A model generated the notes under the pieces. It did no database searches, was not told the DNA's origin, and saw nothing but the letters and a program-made list of their open reading frames with translations. A stretch of DNA of 64,000 bases from Candidatus Nitrohelix vancouverensis (lineage in GTDB: Bacteria; Nitrospinota; Nitrospinia; Nitrospinales; VA-1), in the NCBI GenBank assembly GCA_015698305.1, contig CP048620.1:2072557-2136556 (forward strand), given 5' to 3'. The translations under genes and the position numbers were made by a program. Numbering within the stretch: the stretch's first letter is position 1; each line of letters opens with the position of its first letter. This document shows positions 1 through 8,344 of the stretch, piece after piece.

Positions 1-348
1 CTCGCTCTCGAAAGCAAACAGGGGCAGGTGCGGGTGGCGTCCCATGAGGACCACTTCCGAGACGCTGAATGAAAAGGCCAGCATATGTTCCTGCGGCGTC
101 CATGCGATGGATCGCGCCAACTGCTTGCGCGAATGAGAGTGCAACTCTTTTCCTTGAAAAAAGACGGAGCCCTTGGGCGCGTCCAGTATGCCCGCCATCA
201 GTTTGAGCAGGGTGGATTTGCCTGATCCGTTGGGGCCGATCACGCAGACGAATTCGCCTCGATTGATTTTTAAGGAGACGTTTTTGACAACCGGGTCTTC
301 GTCGTAACGGAAGCTGAGATCGCGGATTTCTATAAGAGGTTCGGTCAT
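1..348 (-). CDS. btuD: ABC transporter ATP-binding protein, BtuD/FepC type (3' part beyond the window)
   Basis: The first 116 codons of an ABC ATPase are visible, running off the left edge. It starts at ATG 348 and has a Walker A motif GPNGSGKST about 40 residues in, then a Q-loop region (TPQEH) typical of the iron-siderophore/B12/hemin importer ATPases. Its ATG overlaps the TGA of the upstream substrate-binding protein (ATGA), so the two are translationally coupled. The cobalamin riboswitch upstream points to vitamin B12 import. Walker B and the signature motif lie outside the window. The BtuC-type permease is not seen here and could follow off the edge. Confidence 0.88.
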   Translation of the reverse strand, partial: MTEPLIEIRDLSFRYDEDPVVKNVSLKINRGEFVCVIGPNGSGKSTLLKLMAGILDAPKGSVFFQGKELHSHSRKQLARSIAWTPQEHMLAFSFSVSEVVLMGRHPHLPLFAFESE

Positions 349-1292
349 CGTTTTTCGTGGACGCTCTGCGGTGTGGCCGGGAAAAGTTCCGGGTGAATGG
401 CTTGTGAAAAATTATCAATGATGCTCAGGATTCGCGGCCCAGGAATCAAAATATAATCCGCTCCGATGAAATGTATGGATTCGGTCTGCACCGCCTGAAT
501 GGTGGGGAAGCGTTTCCACGATTGAATTCTCGCCAGACGTTCCTGTTCATTCATGCGCGATTTGGGACCGGCCTCGATGATGATTTCCGGCGAGTTTTTG
601 ATGATGAATTCCTTGCTGACTTTAGGGTATTGCGAAAGCGAATCGGGAAGAATATTTCTGCCTCCAGACAAGGTCAGGAGTTCGTCGAGAAAGGTTCCCT
701 TGCCGACGGCGTACATGTCCCTTGAAGGATCATTGCTGTCACCCAGAAGCAGCAGAACGTTTTTAGGTCGGATTCCAGACAATTTGTCTTGATAGGACTG
801 GAGTCCCTCTTTCAATTGTGCCGTCAGAGCTTCGGCTTCATTGCTTCTACCGATCTCTTTTCCCAGTATCTGGATTGCGTTGAAGATGTCTTGCAAACCG
901 CTGACGGAAACGCTGAGCGTTTTGATGTTCAGATTGTTTGCATTCTGGGTCAGGTGAGAATTCTTCCCCTGAAAAATTATGAGATCGGGTTTGAGGGTGA
1001 TCCAGAATTCCACGCTGGGGTTGAGCAATCCGCCGACACTGGGACGGGTGCAGGCTTCGGGTGGATAAGAGCAGTAGTCTGAAACGCCGACCACTTGATC
1101 GCCCGCGCCGAGCGCGAACAAAAGTTCTGTGATGGAGGGCGTGGACGAAATGATACGGTCTGGATATTTTTTTTCTTCCTCGGATTGAGCGAATGAGGGA
1201 GCGCATAGATTCCAGGACAGGCAGAAAAGGAGTAAGGGAATCAGCGAGCGAAAACAGAGAAATTTGGGGTTGTTGCGAATTCTGGAGGTCAC
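345..1292 (-). CDS. btuF: Periplasmic cobalamin-binding protein of an ABC importer
   Basis: A 315-residue periplasmic binding protein of the BtuF/FhuD class (Peripla_BP_2). Residues 1-35 form a signal peptide ending SFA. The mature protein opens with the family pattern RIISSTPSITELLFALG and continues with VVGVSDYCSYP, as in BtuF proteins. The start is GTG at 1292, behind an AAGGA Shine-Dalgarno. A cobalamin riboswitch lies directly upstream, which makes B12 or a corrinoid the likely ligand rather than heme or siderophore. It is cotranscribed with the ABC ATPase that follows. Family and ligand class are well supported; the exact corrinoid is inferred. Confidence 0.9.
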   Translation of the reverse strand: MTSRIRNNPKFLCFRSLIPLLLFCLSWNLCAPSFAQSEEEKKYPDRIISSTPSITELLFALGAGDQVVGVSDYCSYPPEACTRPSVGGLLNPSVEFWITLKPDLIIFQGKNSHLTQNANNLNIKTLSVSVSGLQDIFNAIQILGKEIGRSNEAEALTAQLKEGLQSYQDKLSGIRPKNVLLLLGDSNDPSRDMYAVGKGTFLDELLTLSGGRNILPDSLSQYPKVSKEFIIKNSPEIIIEAGPKSRMNEQERLARIQSWKRFPTIQAVQTESIHFIGADYILIPGPRILSIIDNFSQAIHPELFPATPQSVHEKR

Positions 1293-1329
1293 GGGATCGT
1301 CCTTAATTTAAGGAGGCTGAATGATCCCG
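1290..1329 (-). promoter_or_regulatory. Hairpin that would bury the btuF ribosome-binding site
   Basis: Read on the minus strand, two nested inverted repeats surround the btuF Shine-Dalgarno. The outer arms are CGGGATC (1292-1298) and GATCCCG (1323-1329), the inner arms TCCTTAA (1300-1306) and TTAAGGA (1308-1314). The inner stem contains the AAGGA sequence and the outer stem touches the GTG start. It lies between the riboswitch aptamer and the gene, so it looks like a translational expression platform. Folding was judged by eye only. Confidence 0.6.
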
Positions 1330-1371
1330 GTGGGTTGCTGGGGAGTTCGCCTCTTTAACGCGAAGAGTTTA

Positions 1372-1512
1372 TCCTGAAAATTAAGGTGTTCTGGCTCCCG
1401 GATCCTTCCGTTGCCTGCGCCTTCCCGTGTTAACAGTGGCTTTTGCAGGCTTGGTCCCCGGTTACAGCGGCGCGACCGCGACGGATTTTCACCGTCTTCC
1501 CTTAGTTATTTT
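1372..1512 (-). promoter_or_regulatory. Cobalamin (AdoCbl) riboswitch aptamer
   Basis: On the minus strand the order of conserved blocks is that of the B12 riboswitch: GGGAAGACGGTGAAAATCC, then GCCGCTGTAA, AAGCC, the B12-box GCCACTG (1434-1440), GGGAAGGC and a closing GAGCCAG. Short flanking arms TAAGG and CCTTA could form P1. It precedes btuF in the same orientation. High corrinoid would be expected to shut down btuF/btuD expression. Ends are approximate. Confidence 0.93.
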
Positions 1513-1570
1513 ATTGTATTGCTTTACGCAGGATCAGACTAGCAAAATTGTTTCGCTTGTCAACACTTCC

Positions 1571-2230
1571 TTATCCATTTGAATTGAAGAATTCTTCGAT
1601 ATGCCGGATGTTTTCCAGATTCATTTCATGGCCCTGCGAAGTTTCGCGGGCGGTGACTTGCAGTCCCCGGCCTTTCAATTCATCAAGGGCGAATTCAGCA
1701 AGAAATGATGGGACCACCTCGTCGTTGGCGCCGAAGATTCCAAATATCTGGGCGTTGCGCGCTTCAGCGGCGACATCGGGCAATTCAGGGAGAAAGCCGC
1801 AGACCGAAGCGACTTTATGGATGGGTCGCTTTCCAAGCAGGGAATAAACCAGAGACGCGGCGCCGCCTTGCGAGAAACCCCAGAGACAGGTCTGGATTTC
1901 TGTCGGTGAATAATTCTGCCGGGCAAAGGCTTCTGTGTCTTCAATGGCGCGAGTGGCAAATTCCAGAAATTCCTTAACGGACTCCATTTGTTTGGGACCG
2001 TCTTTCCACCAGCTCCACAAGCCCTCGCCCGCATCAACCGGGCCTTCCGGGAACACCGCAAGGGTGTTTTCCATTTGCAGTTTGTTGCCGTGGATGAGCA
2101 TGTTCTCCGGCGTCGAGTCGGCGCCATGAAAGCCGATCAGAATGCGTAGCGGCGTTTTGTGGGCGATGGAATGATTGCCGAAAATGGTTTTCTTGCCGGC
2201 GACTTCTCCGTTGCTGTAATGAATGGTCAT
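1571..2230 (-). CDS. Alpha/beta hydrolase, phospholipase/carboxylesterase family
   Basis: A 219-residue cytoplasmic serine hydrolase of the YpfH/carboxylesterase type. The nucleophile elbow GFSQGG places the catalytic Ser at residue 120, with likely Asp170 (GAND) and His201 (QGHEM) completing the triad. An early GFHGADST motif would supply the oxyanion region. There is no signal peptide. Its ATG overlaps the TGA of the CCA-adding enzyme upstream (ATGA at 2227-2230), so it is the last gene of that pair. The substrate cannot be told from sequence; small ester substrates are usual for the family. Confidence 0.82.
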   Translation of the reverse strand: MTIHYSNGEVAGKKTIFGNHSIAHKTPLRILIGFHGADSTPENMLIHGNKLQMENTLAVFPEGPVDAGEGLWSWWKDGPKQMESVKEFLEFATRAIEDTEAFARQNYSPTEIQTCLWGFSQGGAASLVYSLLGKRPIHKVASVCGFLPELPDVAAEARNAQIFGIFGANDEVVPSFLAEFALDELKGRGLQVTARETSQGHEMNLENIRHIEEFFNSNG

Positions 2231-3531
2231 TGCTCCCCTTGCTGAAATTGAATTTTTTGGGTCATGTTTTTGGCGAACGCAAGCGCTTCTTCCTTGTTCG
2301 AAATGCTTCCCAGTACTTTCGCTTCTTCGACCGCATCGAGAATGGTTTTGAACAAGGGGCCAGGATGAATGTTGAAATTATGAATCAGGTCATTACCGTT
2401 GATCAAGGCTTCTTTGTCGAGTCCGGGAAGAAAAACAGTCTCATAAAAGGAGGTGATGGAGCGCAACCCGGTTGCTGAGTCGACGGACCATTGCGGGTTG
2501 ACCGCCCCGGCAAGCGCCAGGCCTTCTTTAAAGGAGGGGTGAGTCTGTCGGCAGAAACGGTACATTGCGGCGTCGCCGCTTTCTTGAGGCCCTTTTAAAA
2601 ACAGATGCCCGGTTTGTATGGAATGGCAGATTGTCGCGATTTCGGCATTGGACGCTTTCATGGATTTCAAGAAATCAGCAATCGGACTGATGTCGTGATC
2701 CGTTTCGCCGCCCAGTGAAAACAGCAGGGCGCTCAACTTCAGCAGGGCTGGATTTGGACGACGGGGGACCACCATTTCCTCCTCGTCGGGCGATTGCGGG
2801 AGGGGCGTGTTGCTTTCGATGAGAGCCAGGCGAGCTTTCAGAATTTCTTTAGAATCTGTGACGCCAGGAAACAAGATTTTAAACAAACCGCAATCGTAAA
2901 GACTGCCGAAATGCTTCGTCGCGTTGTTTGATCCGAGGTAGAGTTTCAATTCATATAAGACGCGTTCGGCGGCGGATTCTCGCAGGCGTTCGGCGCGTTG
3001 CGCGATCTGGTTCAGGGTTTCCGGGTCGATGGAAAAATCGAGCAGGGCGGCGAAGCGGATGCCTCGCAACATGCGCAAGGGGTCTTCCTCCAGCGAGCGG
3101 GCGGATACGGCGCGGATGGTTTTCGATTCGATATCGGCTTGTCCCTTGCAGGGGTCGATGTAGTTGTCTTTTTCGTTGATGAAATCTTCCGCTGAAATCG
3201 CCAGAGCGTTCAGCGTGTAATCGCGTTGTTTCAAGTCCGATTCAATGTCTTCTCCCTGCAAGGTGGTGAAGTCAAACTGGATGGGATCGGTCACGATCAC
3301 GCGCAGGGTTTCGCGACCGGGGGTGTCGTCCAGTTTGACCAGCGTGTAGCGGGTTTTCGATGCGATGGCGCGAGCGATTTCGACGGCTCTGTTTCCGGTG
3401 AGATCAAAATCGGTACTGTCCCGGTTCAAAAGACGGTCGCGAACGGCGCCGCCGACGACATAGAGCGGCGTTTTAAAGGAGCGAGCCTCGGCGATGAGCT
3501 CTTTAAAAAACGGGATGGCCAGGATTTCCAT
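2227..3531 (-). CDS. cca: CCA tRNA nucleotidyltransferase / poly(A) polymerase family protein
   Basis: A 434-residue class II nucleotidyltransferase. The N-terminal head has GGAVRD at residues 27-32 and the metal-binding DFD at 41-43, followed by the RRDYTLNA-like motif (QRDYTLNAL) and EEDPLRMLRGIRFAA, all hallmarks of the tRNA CCA-adding/poly(A) polymerase family. It adds or repairs the 3' CCA end of tRNA. No clear HD phosphohydrolase motif is seen in the C-terminal half. Some bacteria split CC- and A-adding activity between two such proteins, so full CCA addition is inferred. It overlaps the downstream esterase gene by four bases. Confidence 0.87.
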   Translation of the reverse strand: MEILAIPFFKELIAEARSFKTPLYVVGGAVRDRLLNRDSTDFDLTGNRAVEIARAIASKTRYTLVKLDDTPGRETLRVIVTDPIQFDFTTLQGEDIESDLKQRDYTLNALAISAEDFINEKDNYIDPCKGQADIESKTIRAVSARSLEEDPLRMLRGIRFAALLDFSIDPETLNQIAQRAERLRESAAERVLYELKLYLGSNNATKHFGSLYDCGLFKILFPGVTDSKEILKARLALIESNTPLPQSPDEEEMVVPRRPNPALLKLSALLFSLGGETDHDISPIADFLKSMKASNAEIATICHSIQTGHLFLKGPQESGDAAMYRFCRQTHPSFKEGLALAGAVNPQWSVDSATGLRSITSFYETVFLPGLDKEALINGNDLIHNFNIHPGPLFKTILDAVEEAKVLGSISNKEEALAFAKNMTQKIQFQQGEQ

Positions 3532-3586
3532 TATACGGACGCTTGCTTGTTTACAGGAGGAACAGAAGAGGCGTTGATTCTAAAAA

Positions 3587-4573
3587 TCAGGCGCCCCAGC
3601 CGGAGCCAAGTCGGACTTGTTTGGAAACGAAAATATTGCCGTCTTGTTTTATAAAATGCAAGTCGGTGTTCGTCAAGGCGCCGATGATCTGCTGGATGTT
3701 CTCGGAAGGTTTGCTTTGCGGGTCTTTGATGAGAAACGGAATCATGTCGTCCACGGAATCGCGTACGCGGTCGCTCTCGATGATATAGCCCAGATATTTC
3801 ACGTCGACGTTCAGGTACTTGTGAACGAGGCGGATGAGGTTGTCGCCCACCTGAATGTCCCTGCGGTTGCGCGCGCGATTGACGACCAGACCCGGCTTGA
3901 AGGCCTGCACGGCAGCGTCGACTTCCTCCACGCGCTCCGGCGCCACTTGCGCCAGTTTTTCTTTCAGGAGATCGACCGTGTAGGTTTCGATATCCGCCTT
4001 GAGCGGGTTGGAGTGGTCGACCATGCGTTGCAATTCTTCGTTGTCTGCAAACTTTTTGTTGATGGAGCGAAACAGGCTGGCGCGGATGAAGCTGAAGGTC
4101 TTCATGACCGAAGTCATTTCAGGCGTTGTCAACACGATGTTCTGATCGCTGATATTAAAAAAATCGATCACGTTGAAATTGGTGCCGGGGCCCATATCGA
4201 GCACGACGACGTCGGTTTGCAGATTGCGGATCATCGCAATGACGGCCTCGACCGACTCTTGTCCGATATTGGCGCTTCCCGGATTGTCTCCGGCCCCGCT
4301 GATGAATTTTAAATTGTCGATGCCGGTGTCGAGCAGAAGCGAATCGGAAGTGACGCCTGTATTGTTAAAGATGTCCTGAAACCCTTTTTGCGGATTGCTG
4401 ATTCCCAACAGGGCGTGCAGATTGGACGCGCCAAAGTCGGTGTCGACCAGGACGACATGATGGCCGGCGAGGGCGAGTCCGCTTGCGATATTAACGCTCA
4501 CGACGCTTTTGCCAATGCCGCCTTTTCCGCCGCCAACGGCGATGATTTTTGCTGTAGAAGTTAACGCGATCAT
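3587..4573 (-). CDS. MinD/ParA-family P-loop ATPase (FlhG/MinD-like)
   Basis: A 328-residue deviant-Walker ATPase: GGGKGGIGKS at residues 14-23 with the signature Lys17 and Lys22, followed by VLVDTDFGASNLHALLGI and a Walker B-like VVVLDMGPGT. Members position cellular structures or regulate flagellar number (MinD, FlhG), or segregate DNA (ParA). No minC, minE, flhF or parB lies next to it. It starts 17 bases after a large acidic membrane-anchored protein on the same strand, so the two are probably one operon. The function of this particular ATPase is not determined by the sequence. Confidence 0.82.
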   Translation of the reverse strand: MIALTSTAKIIAVGGGKGGIGKSVVSVNIASGLALAGHHVVLVDTDFGASNLHALLGISNPQKGFQDIFNNTGVTSDSLLLDTGIDNLKFISGAGDNPGSANIGQESVEAVIAMIRNLQTDVVVLDMGPGTNFNVIDFFNISDQNIVLTTPEMTSVMKTFSFIRASLFRSINKKFADNEELQRMVDHSNPLKADIETYTVDLLKEKLAQVAPERVEEVDAAVQAFKPGLVVNRARNRRDIQVGDNLIRLVHKYLNVDVKYLGYIIESDRVRDSVDDMIPFLIKDPQSKPSENIQQIIGALTNTDLHFIKQDGNIFVSKQVRLGSGWGA

Positions 4574-4590
4574 GTTTAATTCAATTGAAG

Positions 4591-6459
4591 CTACTTTTTC
4601 TTTTGCTCTTCGAGGAAGATAAAAGACTCAAGTAAATTAATATAATCCTCATCGTTTATGGGCGGTTTAGAGGCGTTTTCCTTGAACTCGGTTTTTTGAT
4701 AATTCATCCCTTTCAGGAAGTCGGACGTTTTCAGAACCTTCTGCATTCCGGGGTCGAGGTGGTTGATCCGGCTTTCTATTTTTTCCTGAAACTGGTTCAG
4801 TTTGTCCACCAGACGACTGACTTTTCCCGAAACCATTTTTTCAACAGCGGGCTTATAGAGCGGTTCTTCCGCTGGCGGCGCATCAGGAATTATATCTTCG
4901 AGAGAAGCGCTATACTCAGGCTGTTCTTTCTGCGCCGTGTCTTCTTCAGCTACAACCTCGGGGGAGCCGAATGTGACCGGCGAATCGAGCGTCATGCCGA
5001 ACAGGTCGTCTTCAGGCTCCTGCGCCTGACCGATTGGTTCCGGCTCCAGCTCAAGGTGAACTTCTTCCGTTTCAATATCGGGAAGCGCTACCGTTTCGGC
5101 GTCTTCAGCGTCTTCGGCGTCTGAGGCGAGGTCTTCCAGATTGAAAAAGTCTTCGGGATTGATATTGTCGGGAATAACGGATTCATTTTTTGGCTCGTTG
5201 GCTGACGGCGTTGCAACGGGGCTGGTCTCCATGCCTCTGTTATGGAAGTCTTCCAGATCTTCTGGGAGGGTCAATTCCTCTTCGAGATTGCGGCTCGATG
5301 TTGCGGTTGCCGGGGCGGGCTCTGACTCTTCCTCAAAAGTGAACTCGATGTCGTCGTCGGAATCAACTTTAGTTGCGGCCTGGGCCTCTTCATCTTCTTT
5401 CAGAATATCTTCAAGCGTGGGTTCGTCGTCCAGATTGTCGAAGTTGACGTTGAATGAAACCGGTTCAGCGATTTGTTCTGATATCTGGTTGATCGAATCT
5501 TCCATCTCTTTTTGCAGATTGAGAATTTCCTGGTTCTGCTCGCTGAACTCATCGTCTTCGGAGTCGTTGTCGCTGGAAAAGTCAAAGGTTTCCTTCATTA
5601 AATCTTCGATATCAGAATCATCCGGTTCCGTTTTTTTCTCTGGCGACCGGGATGCGTCTAATTGTTGTTGAAGCTCGGAAATGGAATTCTCCATTTCCGA
5701 CTGGAGATCGAGTATGGCTTGATCCTGCAAAAATTCATCATGATCGCCCGATTCGGCAAGCGTTTGAGAAACCGGAGTGGGTTCCTCGCTAAAATCGAGC
5801 GTGTCGTTGAGCAAAGCTTTCAGAGCGGGATCCATTTCATCATCGTCATCTTCGAGCGCCATGGCTGGTTTTGCTGTCGCATCGTCATCTCCGAGATCAA
5901 ATCCATCGAAGGGGTCGGATTGTGAATCTTCCAGGTCGCCGGGCGATGCGGACTCTTCGTCATCGAGTGATTCTGCAATGGCCTGTAAATCTTCGATATT
6001 TTCTTCGACATCGTAGGCGTCTTCTTCCTCTTCTGTGTCGAAAGCGTGTTCTCGTTCCTCACGGTCGAGTTGAGTGAGAATGGCAAGGGCGGTGTCTTCG
6101 TCTTCAACGCTGGAACGGGAATCCGGGAACAAGGGGCGGGAATCATCCATATCCTCTTCCTCAGACTCTACCTCTTCGCTTTCGTCAAAATCCATTCTCT
6201 GAATAATGGCGTCGTATTGTTCTTCTGCCTCAGCGTTGATTTTTCGAATCTTAATGAATGCGTAAGGGATGCCGAAGAGCGCTACAAGAGAAGCGGATAA
6301 AATGAGGGGATTTTCCAAAGCAACGAACAAAAAGGGCTTGAACAGTTGAAAAACGGATGTTTGTTCAATTCCCAGAACCTGATCTATCTGTAACCAGATT
6401 TTTTCGACCGATTCGAGAATTGTTTCCTGTAAGCCTTGAATGGTTTGGTTTTTAAGCAT
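4591..6459 (-). CDS. Large acidic membrane-anchored protein of unknown function
   Basis: A 622-residue protein not recognised as a known family. It has one likely membrane segment at about residues 42-69 followed by KIRKI, then more than 450 residues very rich in Asp, Glu and Ser with almost no predicted hydrophobic core. An internal duplication is visible: residues 211-270 and 283-333 each contain an (N/K)(D/E)T(L/F)DFS motif and then IL(D/N)LQ(S/K)EME(N/D)SI, a short amphipathic helix. The C-terminal 120 residues are less acidic and look helical. It lies just upstream of the MinD-like ATPase and is probably cotranscribed. A scaffold or landmark role is conceivable but is only inference. Confidence 0.75.
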   Translation of the reverse strand: MLKNQTIQGLQETILESVEKIWLQIDQVLGIEQTSVFQLFKPFLFVALENPLILSASLVALFGIPYAFIKIRKINAEAEEQYDAIIQRMDFDESEEVESEEEDMDDSRPLFPDSRSSVEDEDTALAILTQLDREEREHAFDTEEEEDAYDVEENIEDLQAIAESLDDEESASPGDLEDSQSDPFDGFDLGDDDATAKPAMALEDDDDEMDPALKALLNDTLDFSEEPTPVSQTLAESGDHDEFLQDQAILDLQSEMENSISELQQQLDASRSPEKKTEPDDSDIEDLMKETFDFSSDNDSEDDEFSEQNQEILNLQKEMEDSINQISEQIAEPVSFNVNFDNLDDEPTLEDILKEDEEAQAATKVDSDDDIEFTFEEESEPAPATATSSRNLEEELTLPEDLEDFHNRGMETSPVATPSANEPKNESVIPDNINPEDFFNLEDLASDAEDAEDAETVALPDIETEEVHLELEPEPIGQAQEPEDDLFGMTLDSPVTFGSPEVVAEEDTAQKEQPEYSASLEDIIPDAPPAEEPLYKPAVEKMVSGKVSRLVDKLNQFQEKIESRINHLDPGMQKVLKTSDFLKGMNYQKTEFKENASKPPINDEDYINLLESFIFLEEQKKK

Positions 6460-6664
6460 TTTTTAATTAAAATACAGGGAACAATGGCTTCCCGGAAAAT
6501 TGAATTAATCGATTCAAGGGTGGAAAATAAATTTATGCCCGGTTTATCGTAAAAAATGCGATTATACGCCCATCGAAATCGTTCAATATCTTAGCATAAA
6601 ATTGCGAAAAATCAGTAAAATTAATTGTTTACCGACAATTACAGACTGAGGAAATAAAACAAAC

Positions 6665-7438
6665 TTGAATCAGCTATCGGTCGTAATTATTAGCTTCAAC
6701 GAAGAAAAAAACATCGAACGATGCCTCAAAAGCGTTCAATGGGCGGATGAAATTGTAGTTTTGGACAGCTTCAGCACGGATCGGACCCTTGAAATATGTA
6801 AACGCTACACAAATTGTGTGTTTCAGGGGGAATGGCGCGGCTACGGCGCGCAAAAAAATCTTTGCGCCGACAAGGCTTCGCATTCATGGGTTTTGAATCT
6901 GGATGCCGATGAGGCGGTCACGCCGGAAGGCGCGGAGGAAATCCAAAGAATGTTGAGTCAACAGCTGGAATTTCCGGCTTATGATTTTCCCAGGAAAAAT
7001 TTTATTGGCGAACGCTGGATTCGTTTTTGCGGCTGGTACCCGGACCGGATCATTCGCTTGTACGACAAGCGCGTCGTCCGCTTCACCGAGGGAAAGGTGC
7101 ATGAGCGGTTACAACCGGATGACCGGGTGGGGGCGATGCGCGAAGCGCTACTGCATTATTCTTTCCATGACATGGCGGATTATGTTCAGCGCCAGAACCG
7201 TTATTCGAGCCTGGCGGCCAGTGAGCGCGCGGGCTCTGGTAAAAAGTCCGGTTGGGCCAACTTGATATTGAACCCGCTTTGGGTTTTTTTGAAATGCTTT
7301 TTTTTACGTCAGGGTTTCAGGGAGGGCCGACTGGGTTTTTTCATATCTGCGTCGATGGCGTACTACACTTTTCTGAAATATGCCAAGGTTGGGGAGGAAC
7401 TCGAGAAATTGGAGCGTCGCCCTGATGATGAGGGTTGA
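6665..7438 (+). CDS. Family 2 glycosyltransferase, WaaE/KdtX-like
   Basis: A 257-residue GT-A enzyme with the N-terminal motif SVVIISFNEEKNIERCL, then VVLDSFSTDRT and a metal-binding NLDADEA segment. The pattern QKNLCADKASHSW followed by NLDADE is typical of the LPS-core glycosyltransferase group that includes WaaE. The C-terminal third holds a hydrophobic stretch that may contact the membrane. The start is TTG at 6665, with GAGGA twelve bases upstream and no usable ATG nearby. A lipopolysaccharide-related sugar transfer is likely, but donor and acceptor are unknown. Confidence 0.83.
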   Translation: MNQLSVVIISFNEEKNIERCLKSVQWADEIVVLDSFSTDRTLEICKRYTNCVFQGEWRGYGAQKNLCADKASHSWVLNLDADEAVTPEGAEEIQRMLSQQLEFPAYDFPRKNFIGERWIRFCGWYPDRIIRLYDKRVVRFTEGKVHERLQPDDRVGAMREALLHYSFHDMADYVQRQNRYSSLAASERAGSGKKSGWANLILNPLWVFLKCFFLRQGFREGRLGFFISASMAYYTFLKYAKVGEELEKLERRPDDEG

Positions 7439-7586
7439 TTGAGTTAGGATTTTTCCCGGAATTAAGATAAAATGAGCCTCTGTGGCAGATCAGGTTGAAC
7501 CCGAATATGAATCCGCACCTCAGGAAGTTCTCTAGCGGCGCGACTGTCGTTATTTCAGGCGCGTTCCTCACATCAAGAGCCTTTTT

Positions 7587-8249
7587 TTGACGAAGACCCA
7601 GTTACTTATCATAATGATCCCGGTCATTTTGTTCTCCCTGACCGTGCACGAGTATTCTCACGGTAGAATCGCGTACATTCTGGGAGACGATACGGCGAAA
7701 AAGCTGGGACGACTGACCTTCAACCCCTTGAAACATCTGGACATCATGGGGGTGGTGTTTTTTTATTTCATGGGCTTTGGCTGGGCGAAACCGGTTCCCG
7801 TTGATCCCCGGAATTTTCAGGAACCGCGTCGAGATATGATGTATGTGGCGATTGCCGGGCCTTTGTCGAATGTGGCCCTGGCGGTGCTGTGCGGTTTTTT
7901 CATTCGAATCATCGACCCCTACAGCAATGTCGTTCTTTTTACTGTATTATGTTTCGGCGTTTATATAAACGTCGCCTTGGCGATATTCAATCTGCTTCCC
8001 GTTTTTCCGCTGGACGGTTCCAGCGTCATCAAAGGTTTGGTGCCGGCGCCGGTGGCGAATCGGTTGGGGAATCTGGATCGATACGGCGCTTTTTTGCTTT
8101 TGGGAATTGTGTTGATGGATCATCTGGCGCATACGGGAATTCTCTGGTATGTGCTGGGCGTTCCCATTTTGTACGTGGTGCAATTCGTCACTCAGGATGT
8201 TTTTCCCATGTTGATCGAGGTGTTGAGGATGAGCTTCGCTCTTCTCTAG
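7587..8249 (+). CDS. Site-2 protease family membrane metallopeptidase (M50B)
   Basis: A 220-residue polytopic membrane protein. The zinc site HEYSH lies at residues 21-25 inside the first membrane segment, and the second motif NLLPVFPLDG (residues 135-144) provides the third ligand, Asp143. This is the compact YwhC-like site-2 protease group without a PDZ domain. GRLTFNPLKHLD between the two motifs is also typical. The start is probably TTG 7587. The natural substrate is unknown; relatives cleave membrane-bound regulators or misfolded proteins. It is followed by ileS on the same strand. Confidence 0.88.
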   Translation: MTKTQLLIIMIPVILFSLTVHEYSHGRIAYILGDDTAKKLGRLTFNPLKHLDIMGVVFFYFMGFGWAKPVPVDPRNFQEPRRDMMYVAIAGPLSNVALAVLCGFFIRIIDPYSNVVLFTVLCFGVYINVALAIFNLLPVFPLDGSSVIKGLVPAPVANRLGNLDRYGAFLLLGIVLMDHLAHTGILWYVLGVPILYVVQFVTQDVFPMLIEVLRMSFALL

Positions 8250-8344
8250 ACGGAGCGTTGGTGGAAGTAGAGCGCGTTGCGCTTGGATAAAAATGCAGGT
8301 CAGAATTATTCGCTAGAAACTATTTGAAATTGAATCTGGAAAAA

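Noticed and set aside
3617-4312. 231-codon plus-strand frame opposite the MinD-like gene
   Set aside because: It mirrors a well-supported ATPase gene and its product has no recognisable domain.
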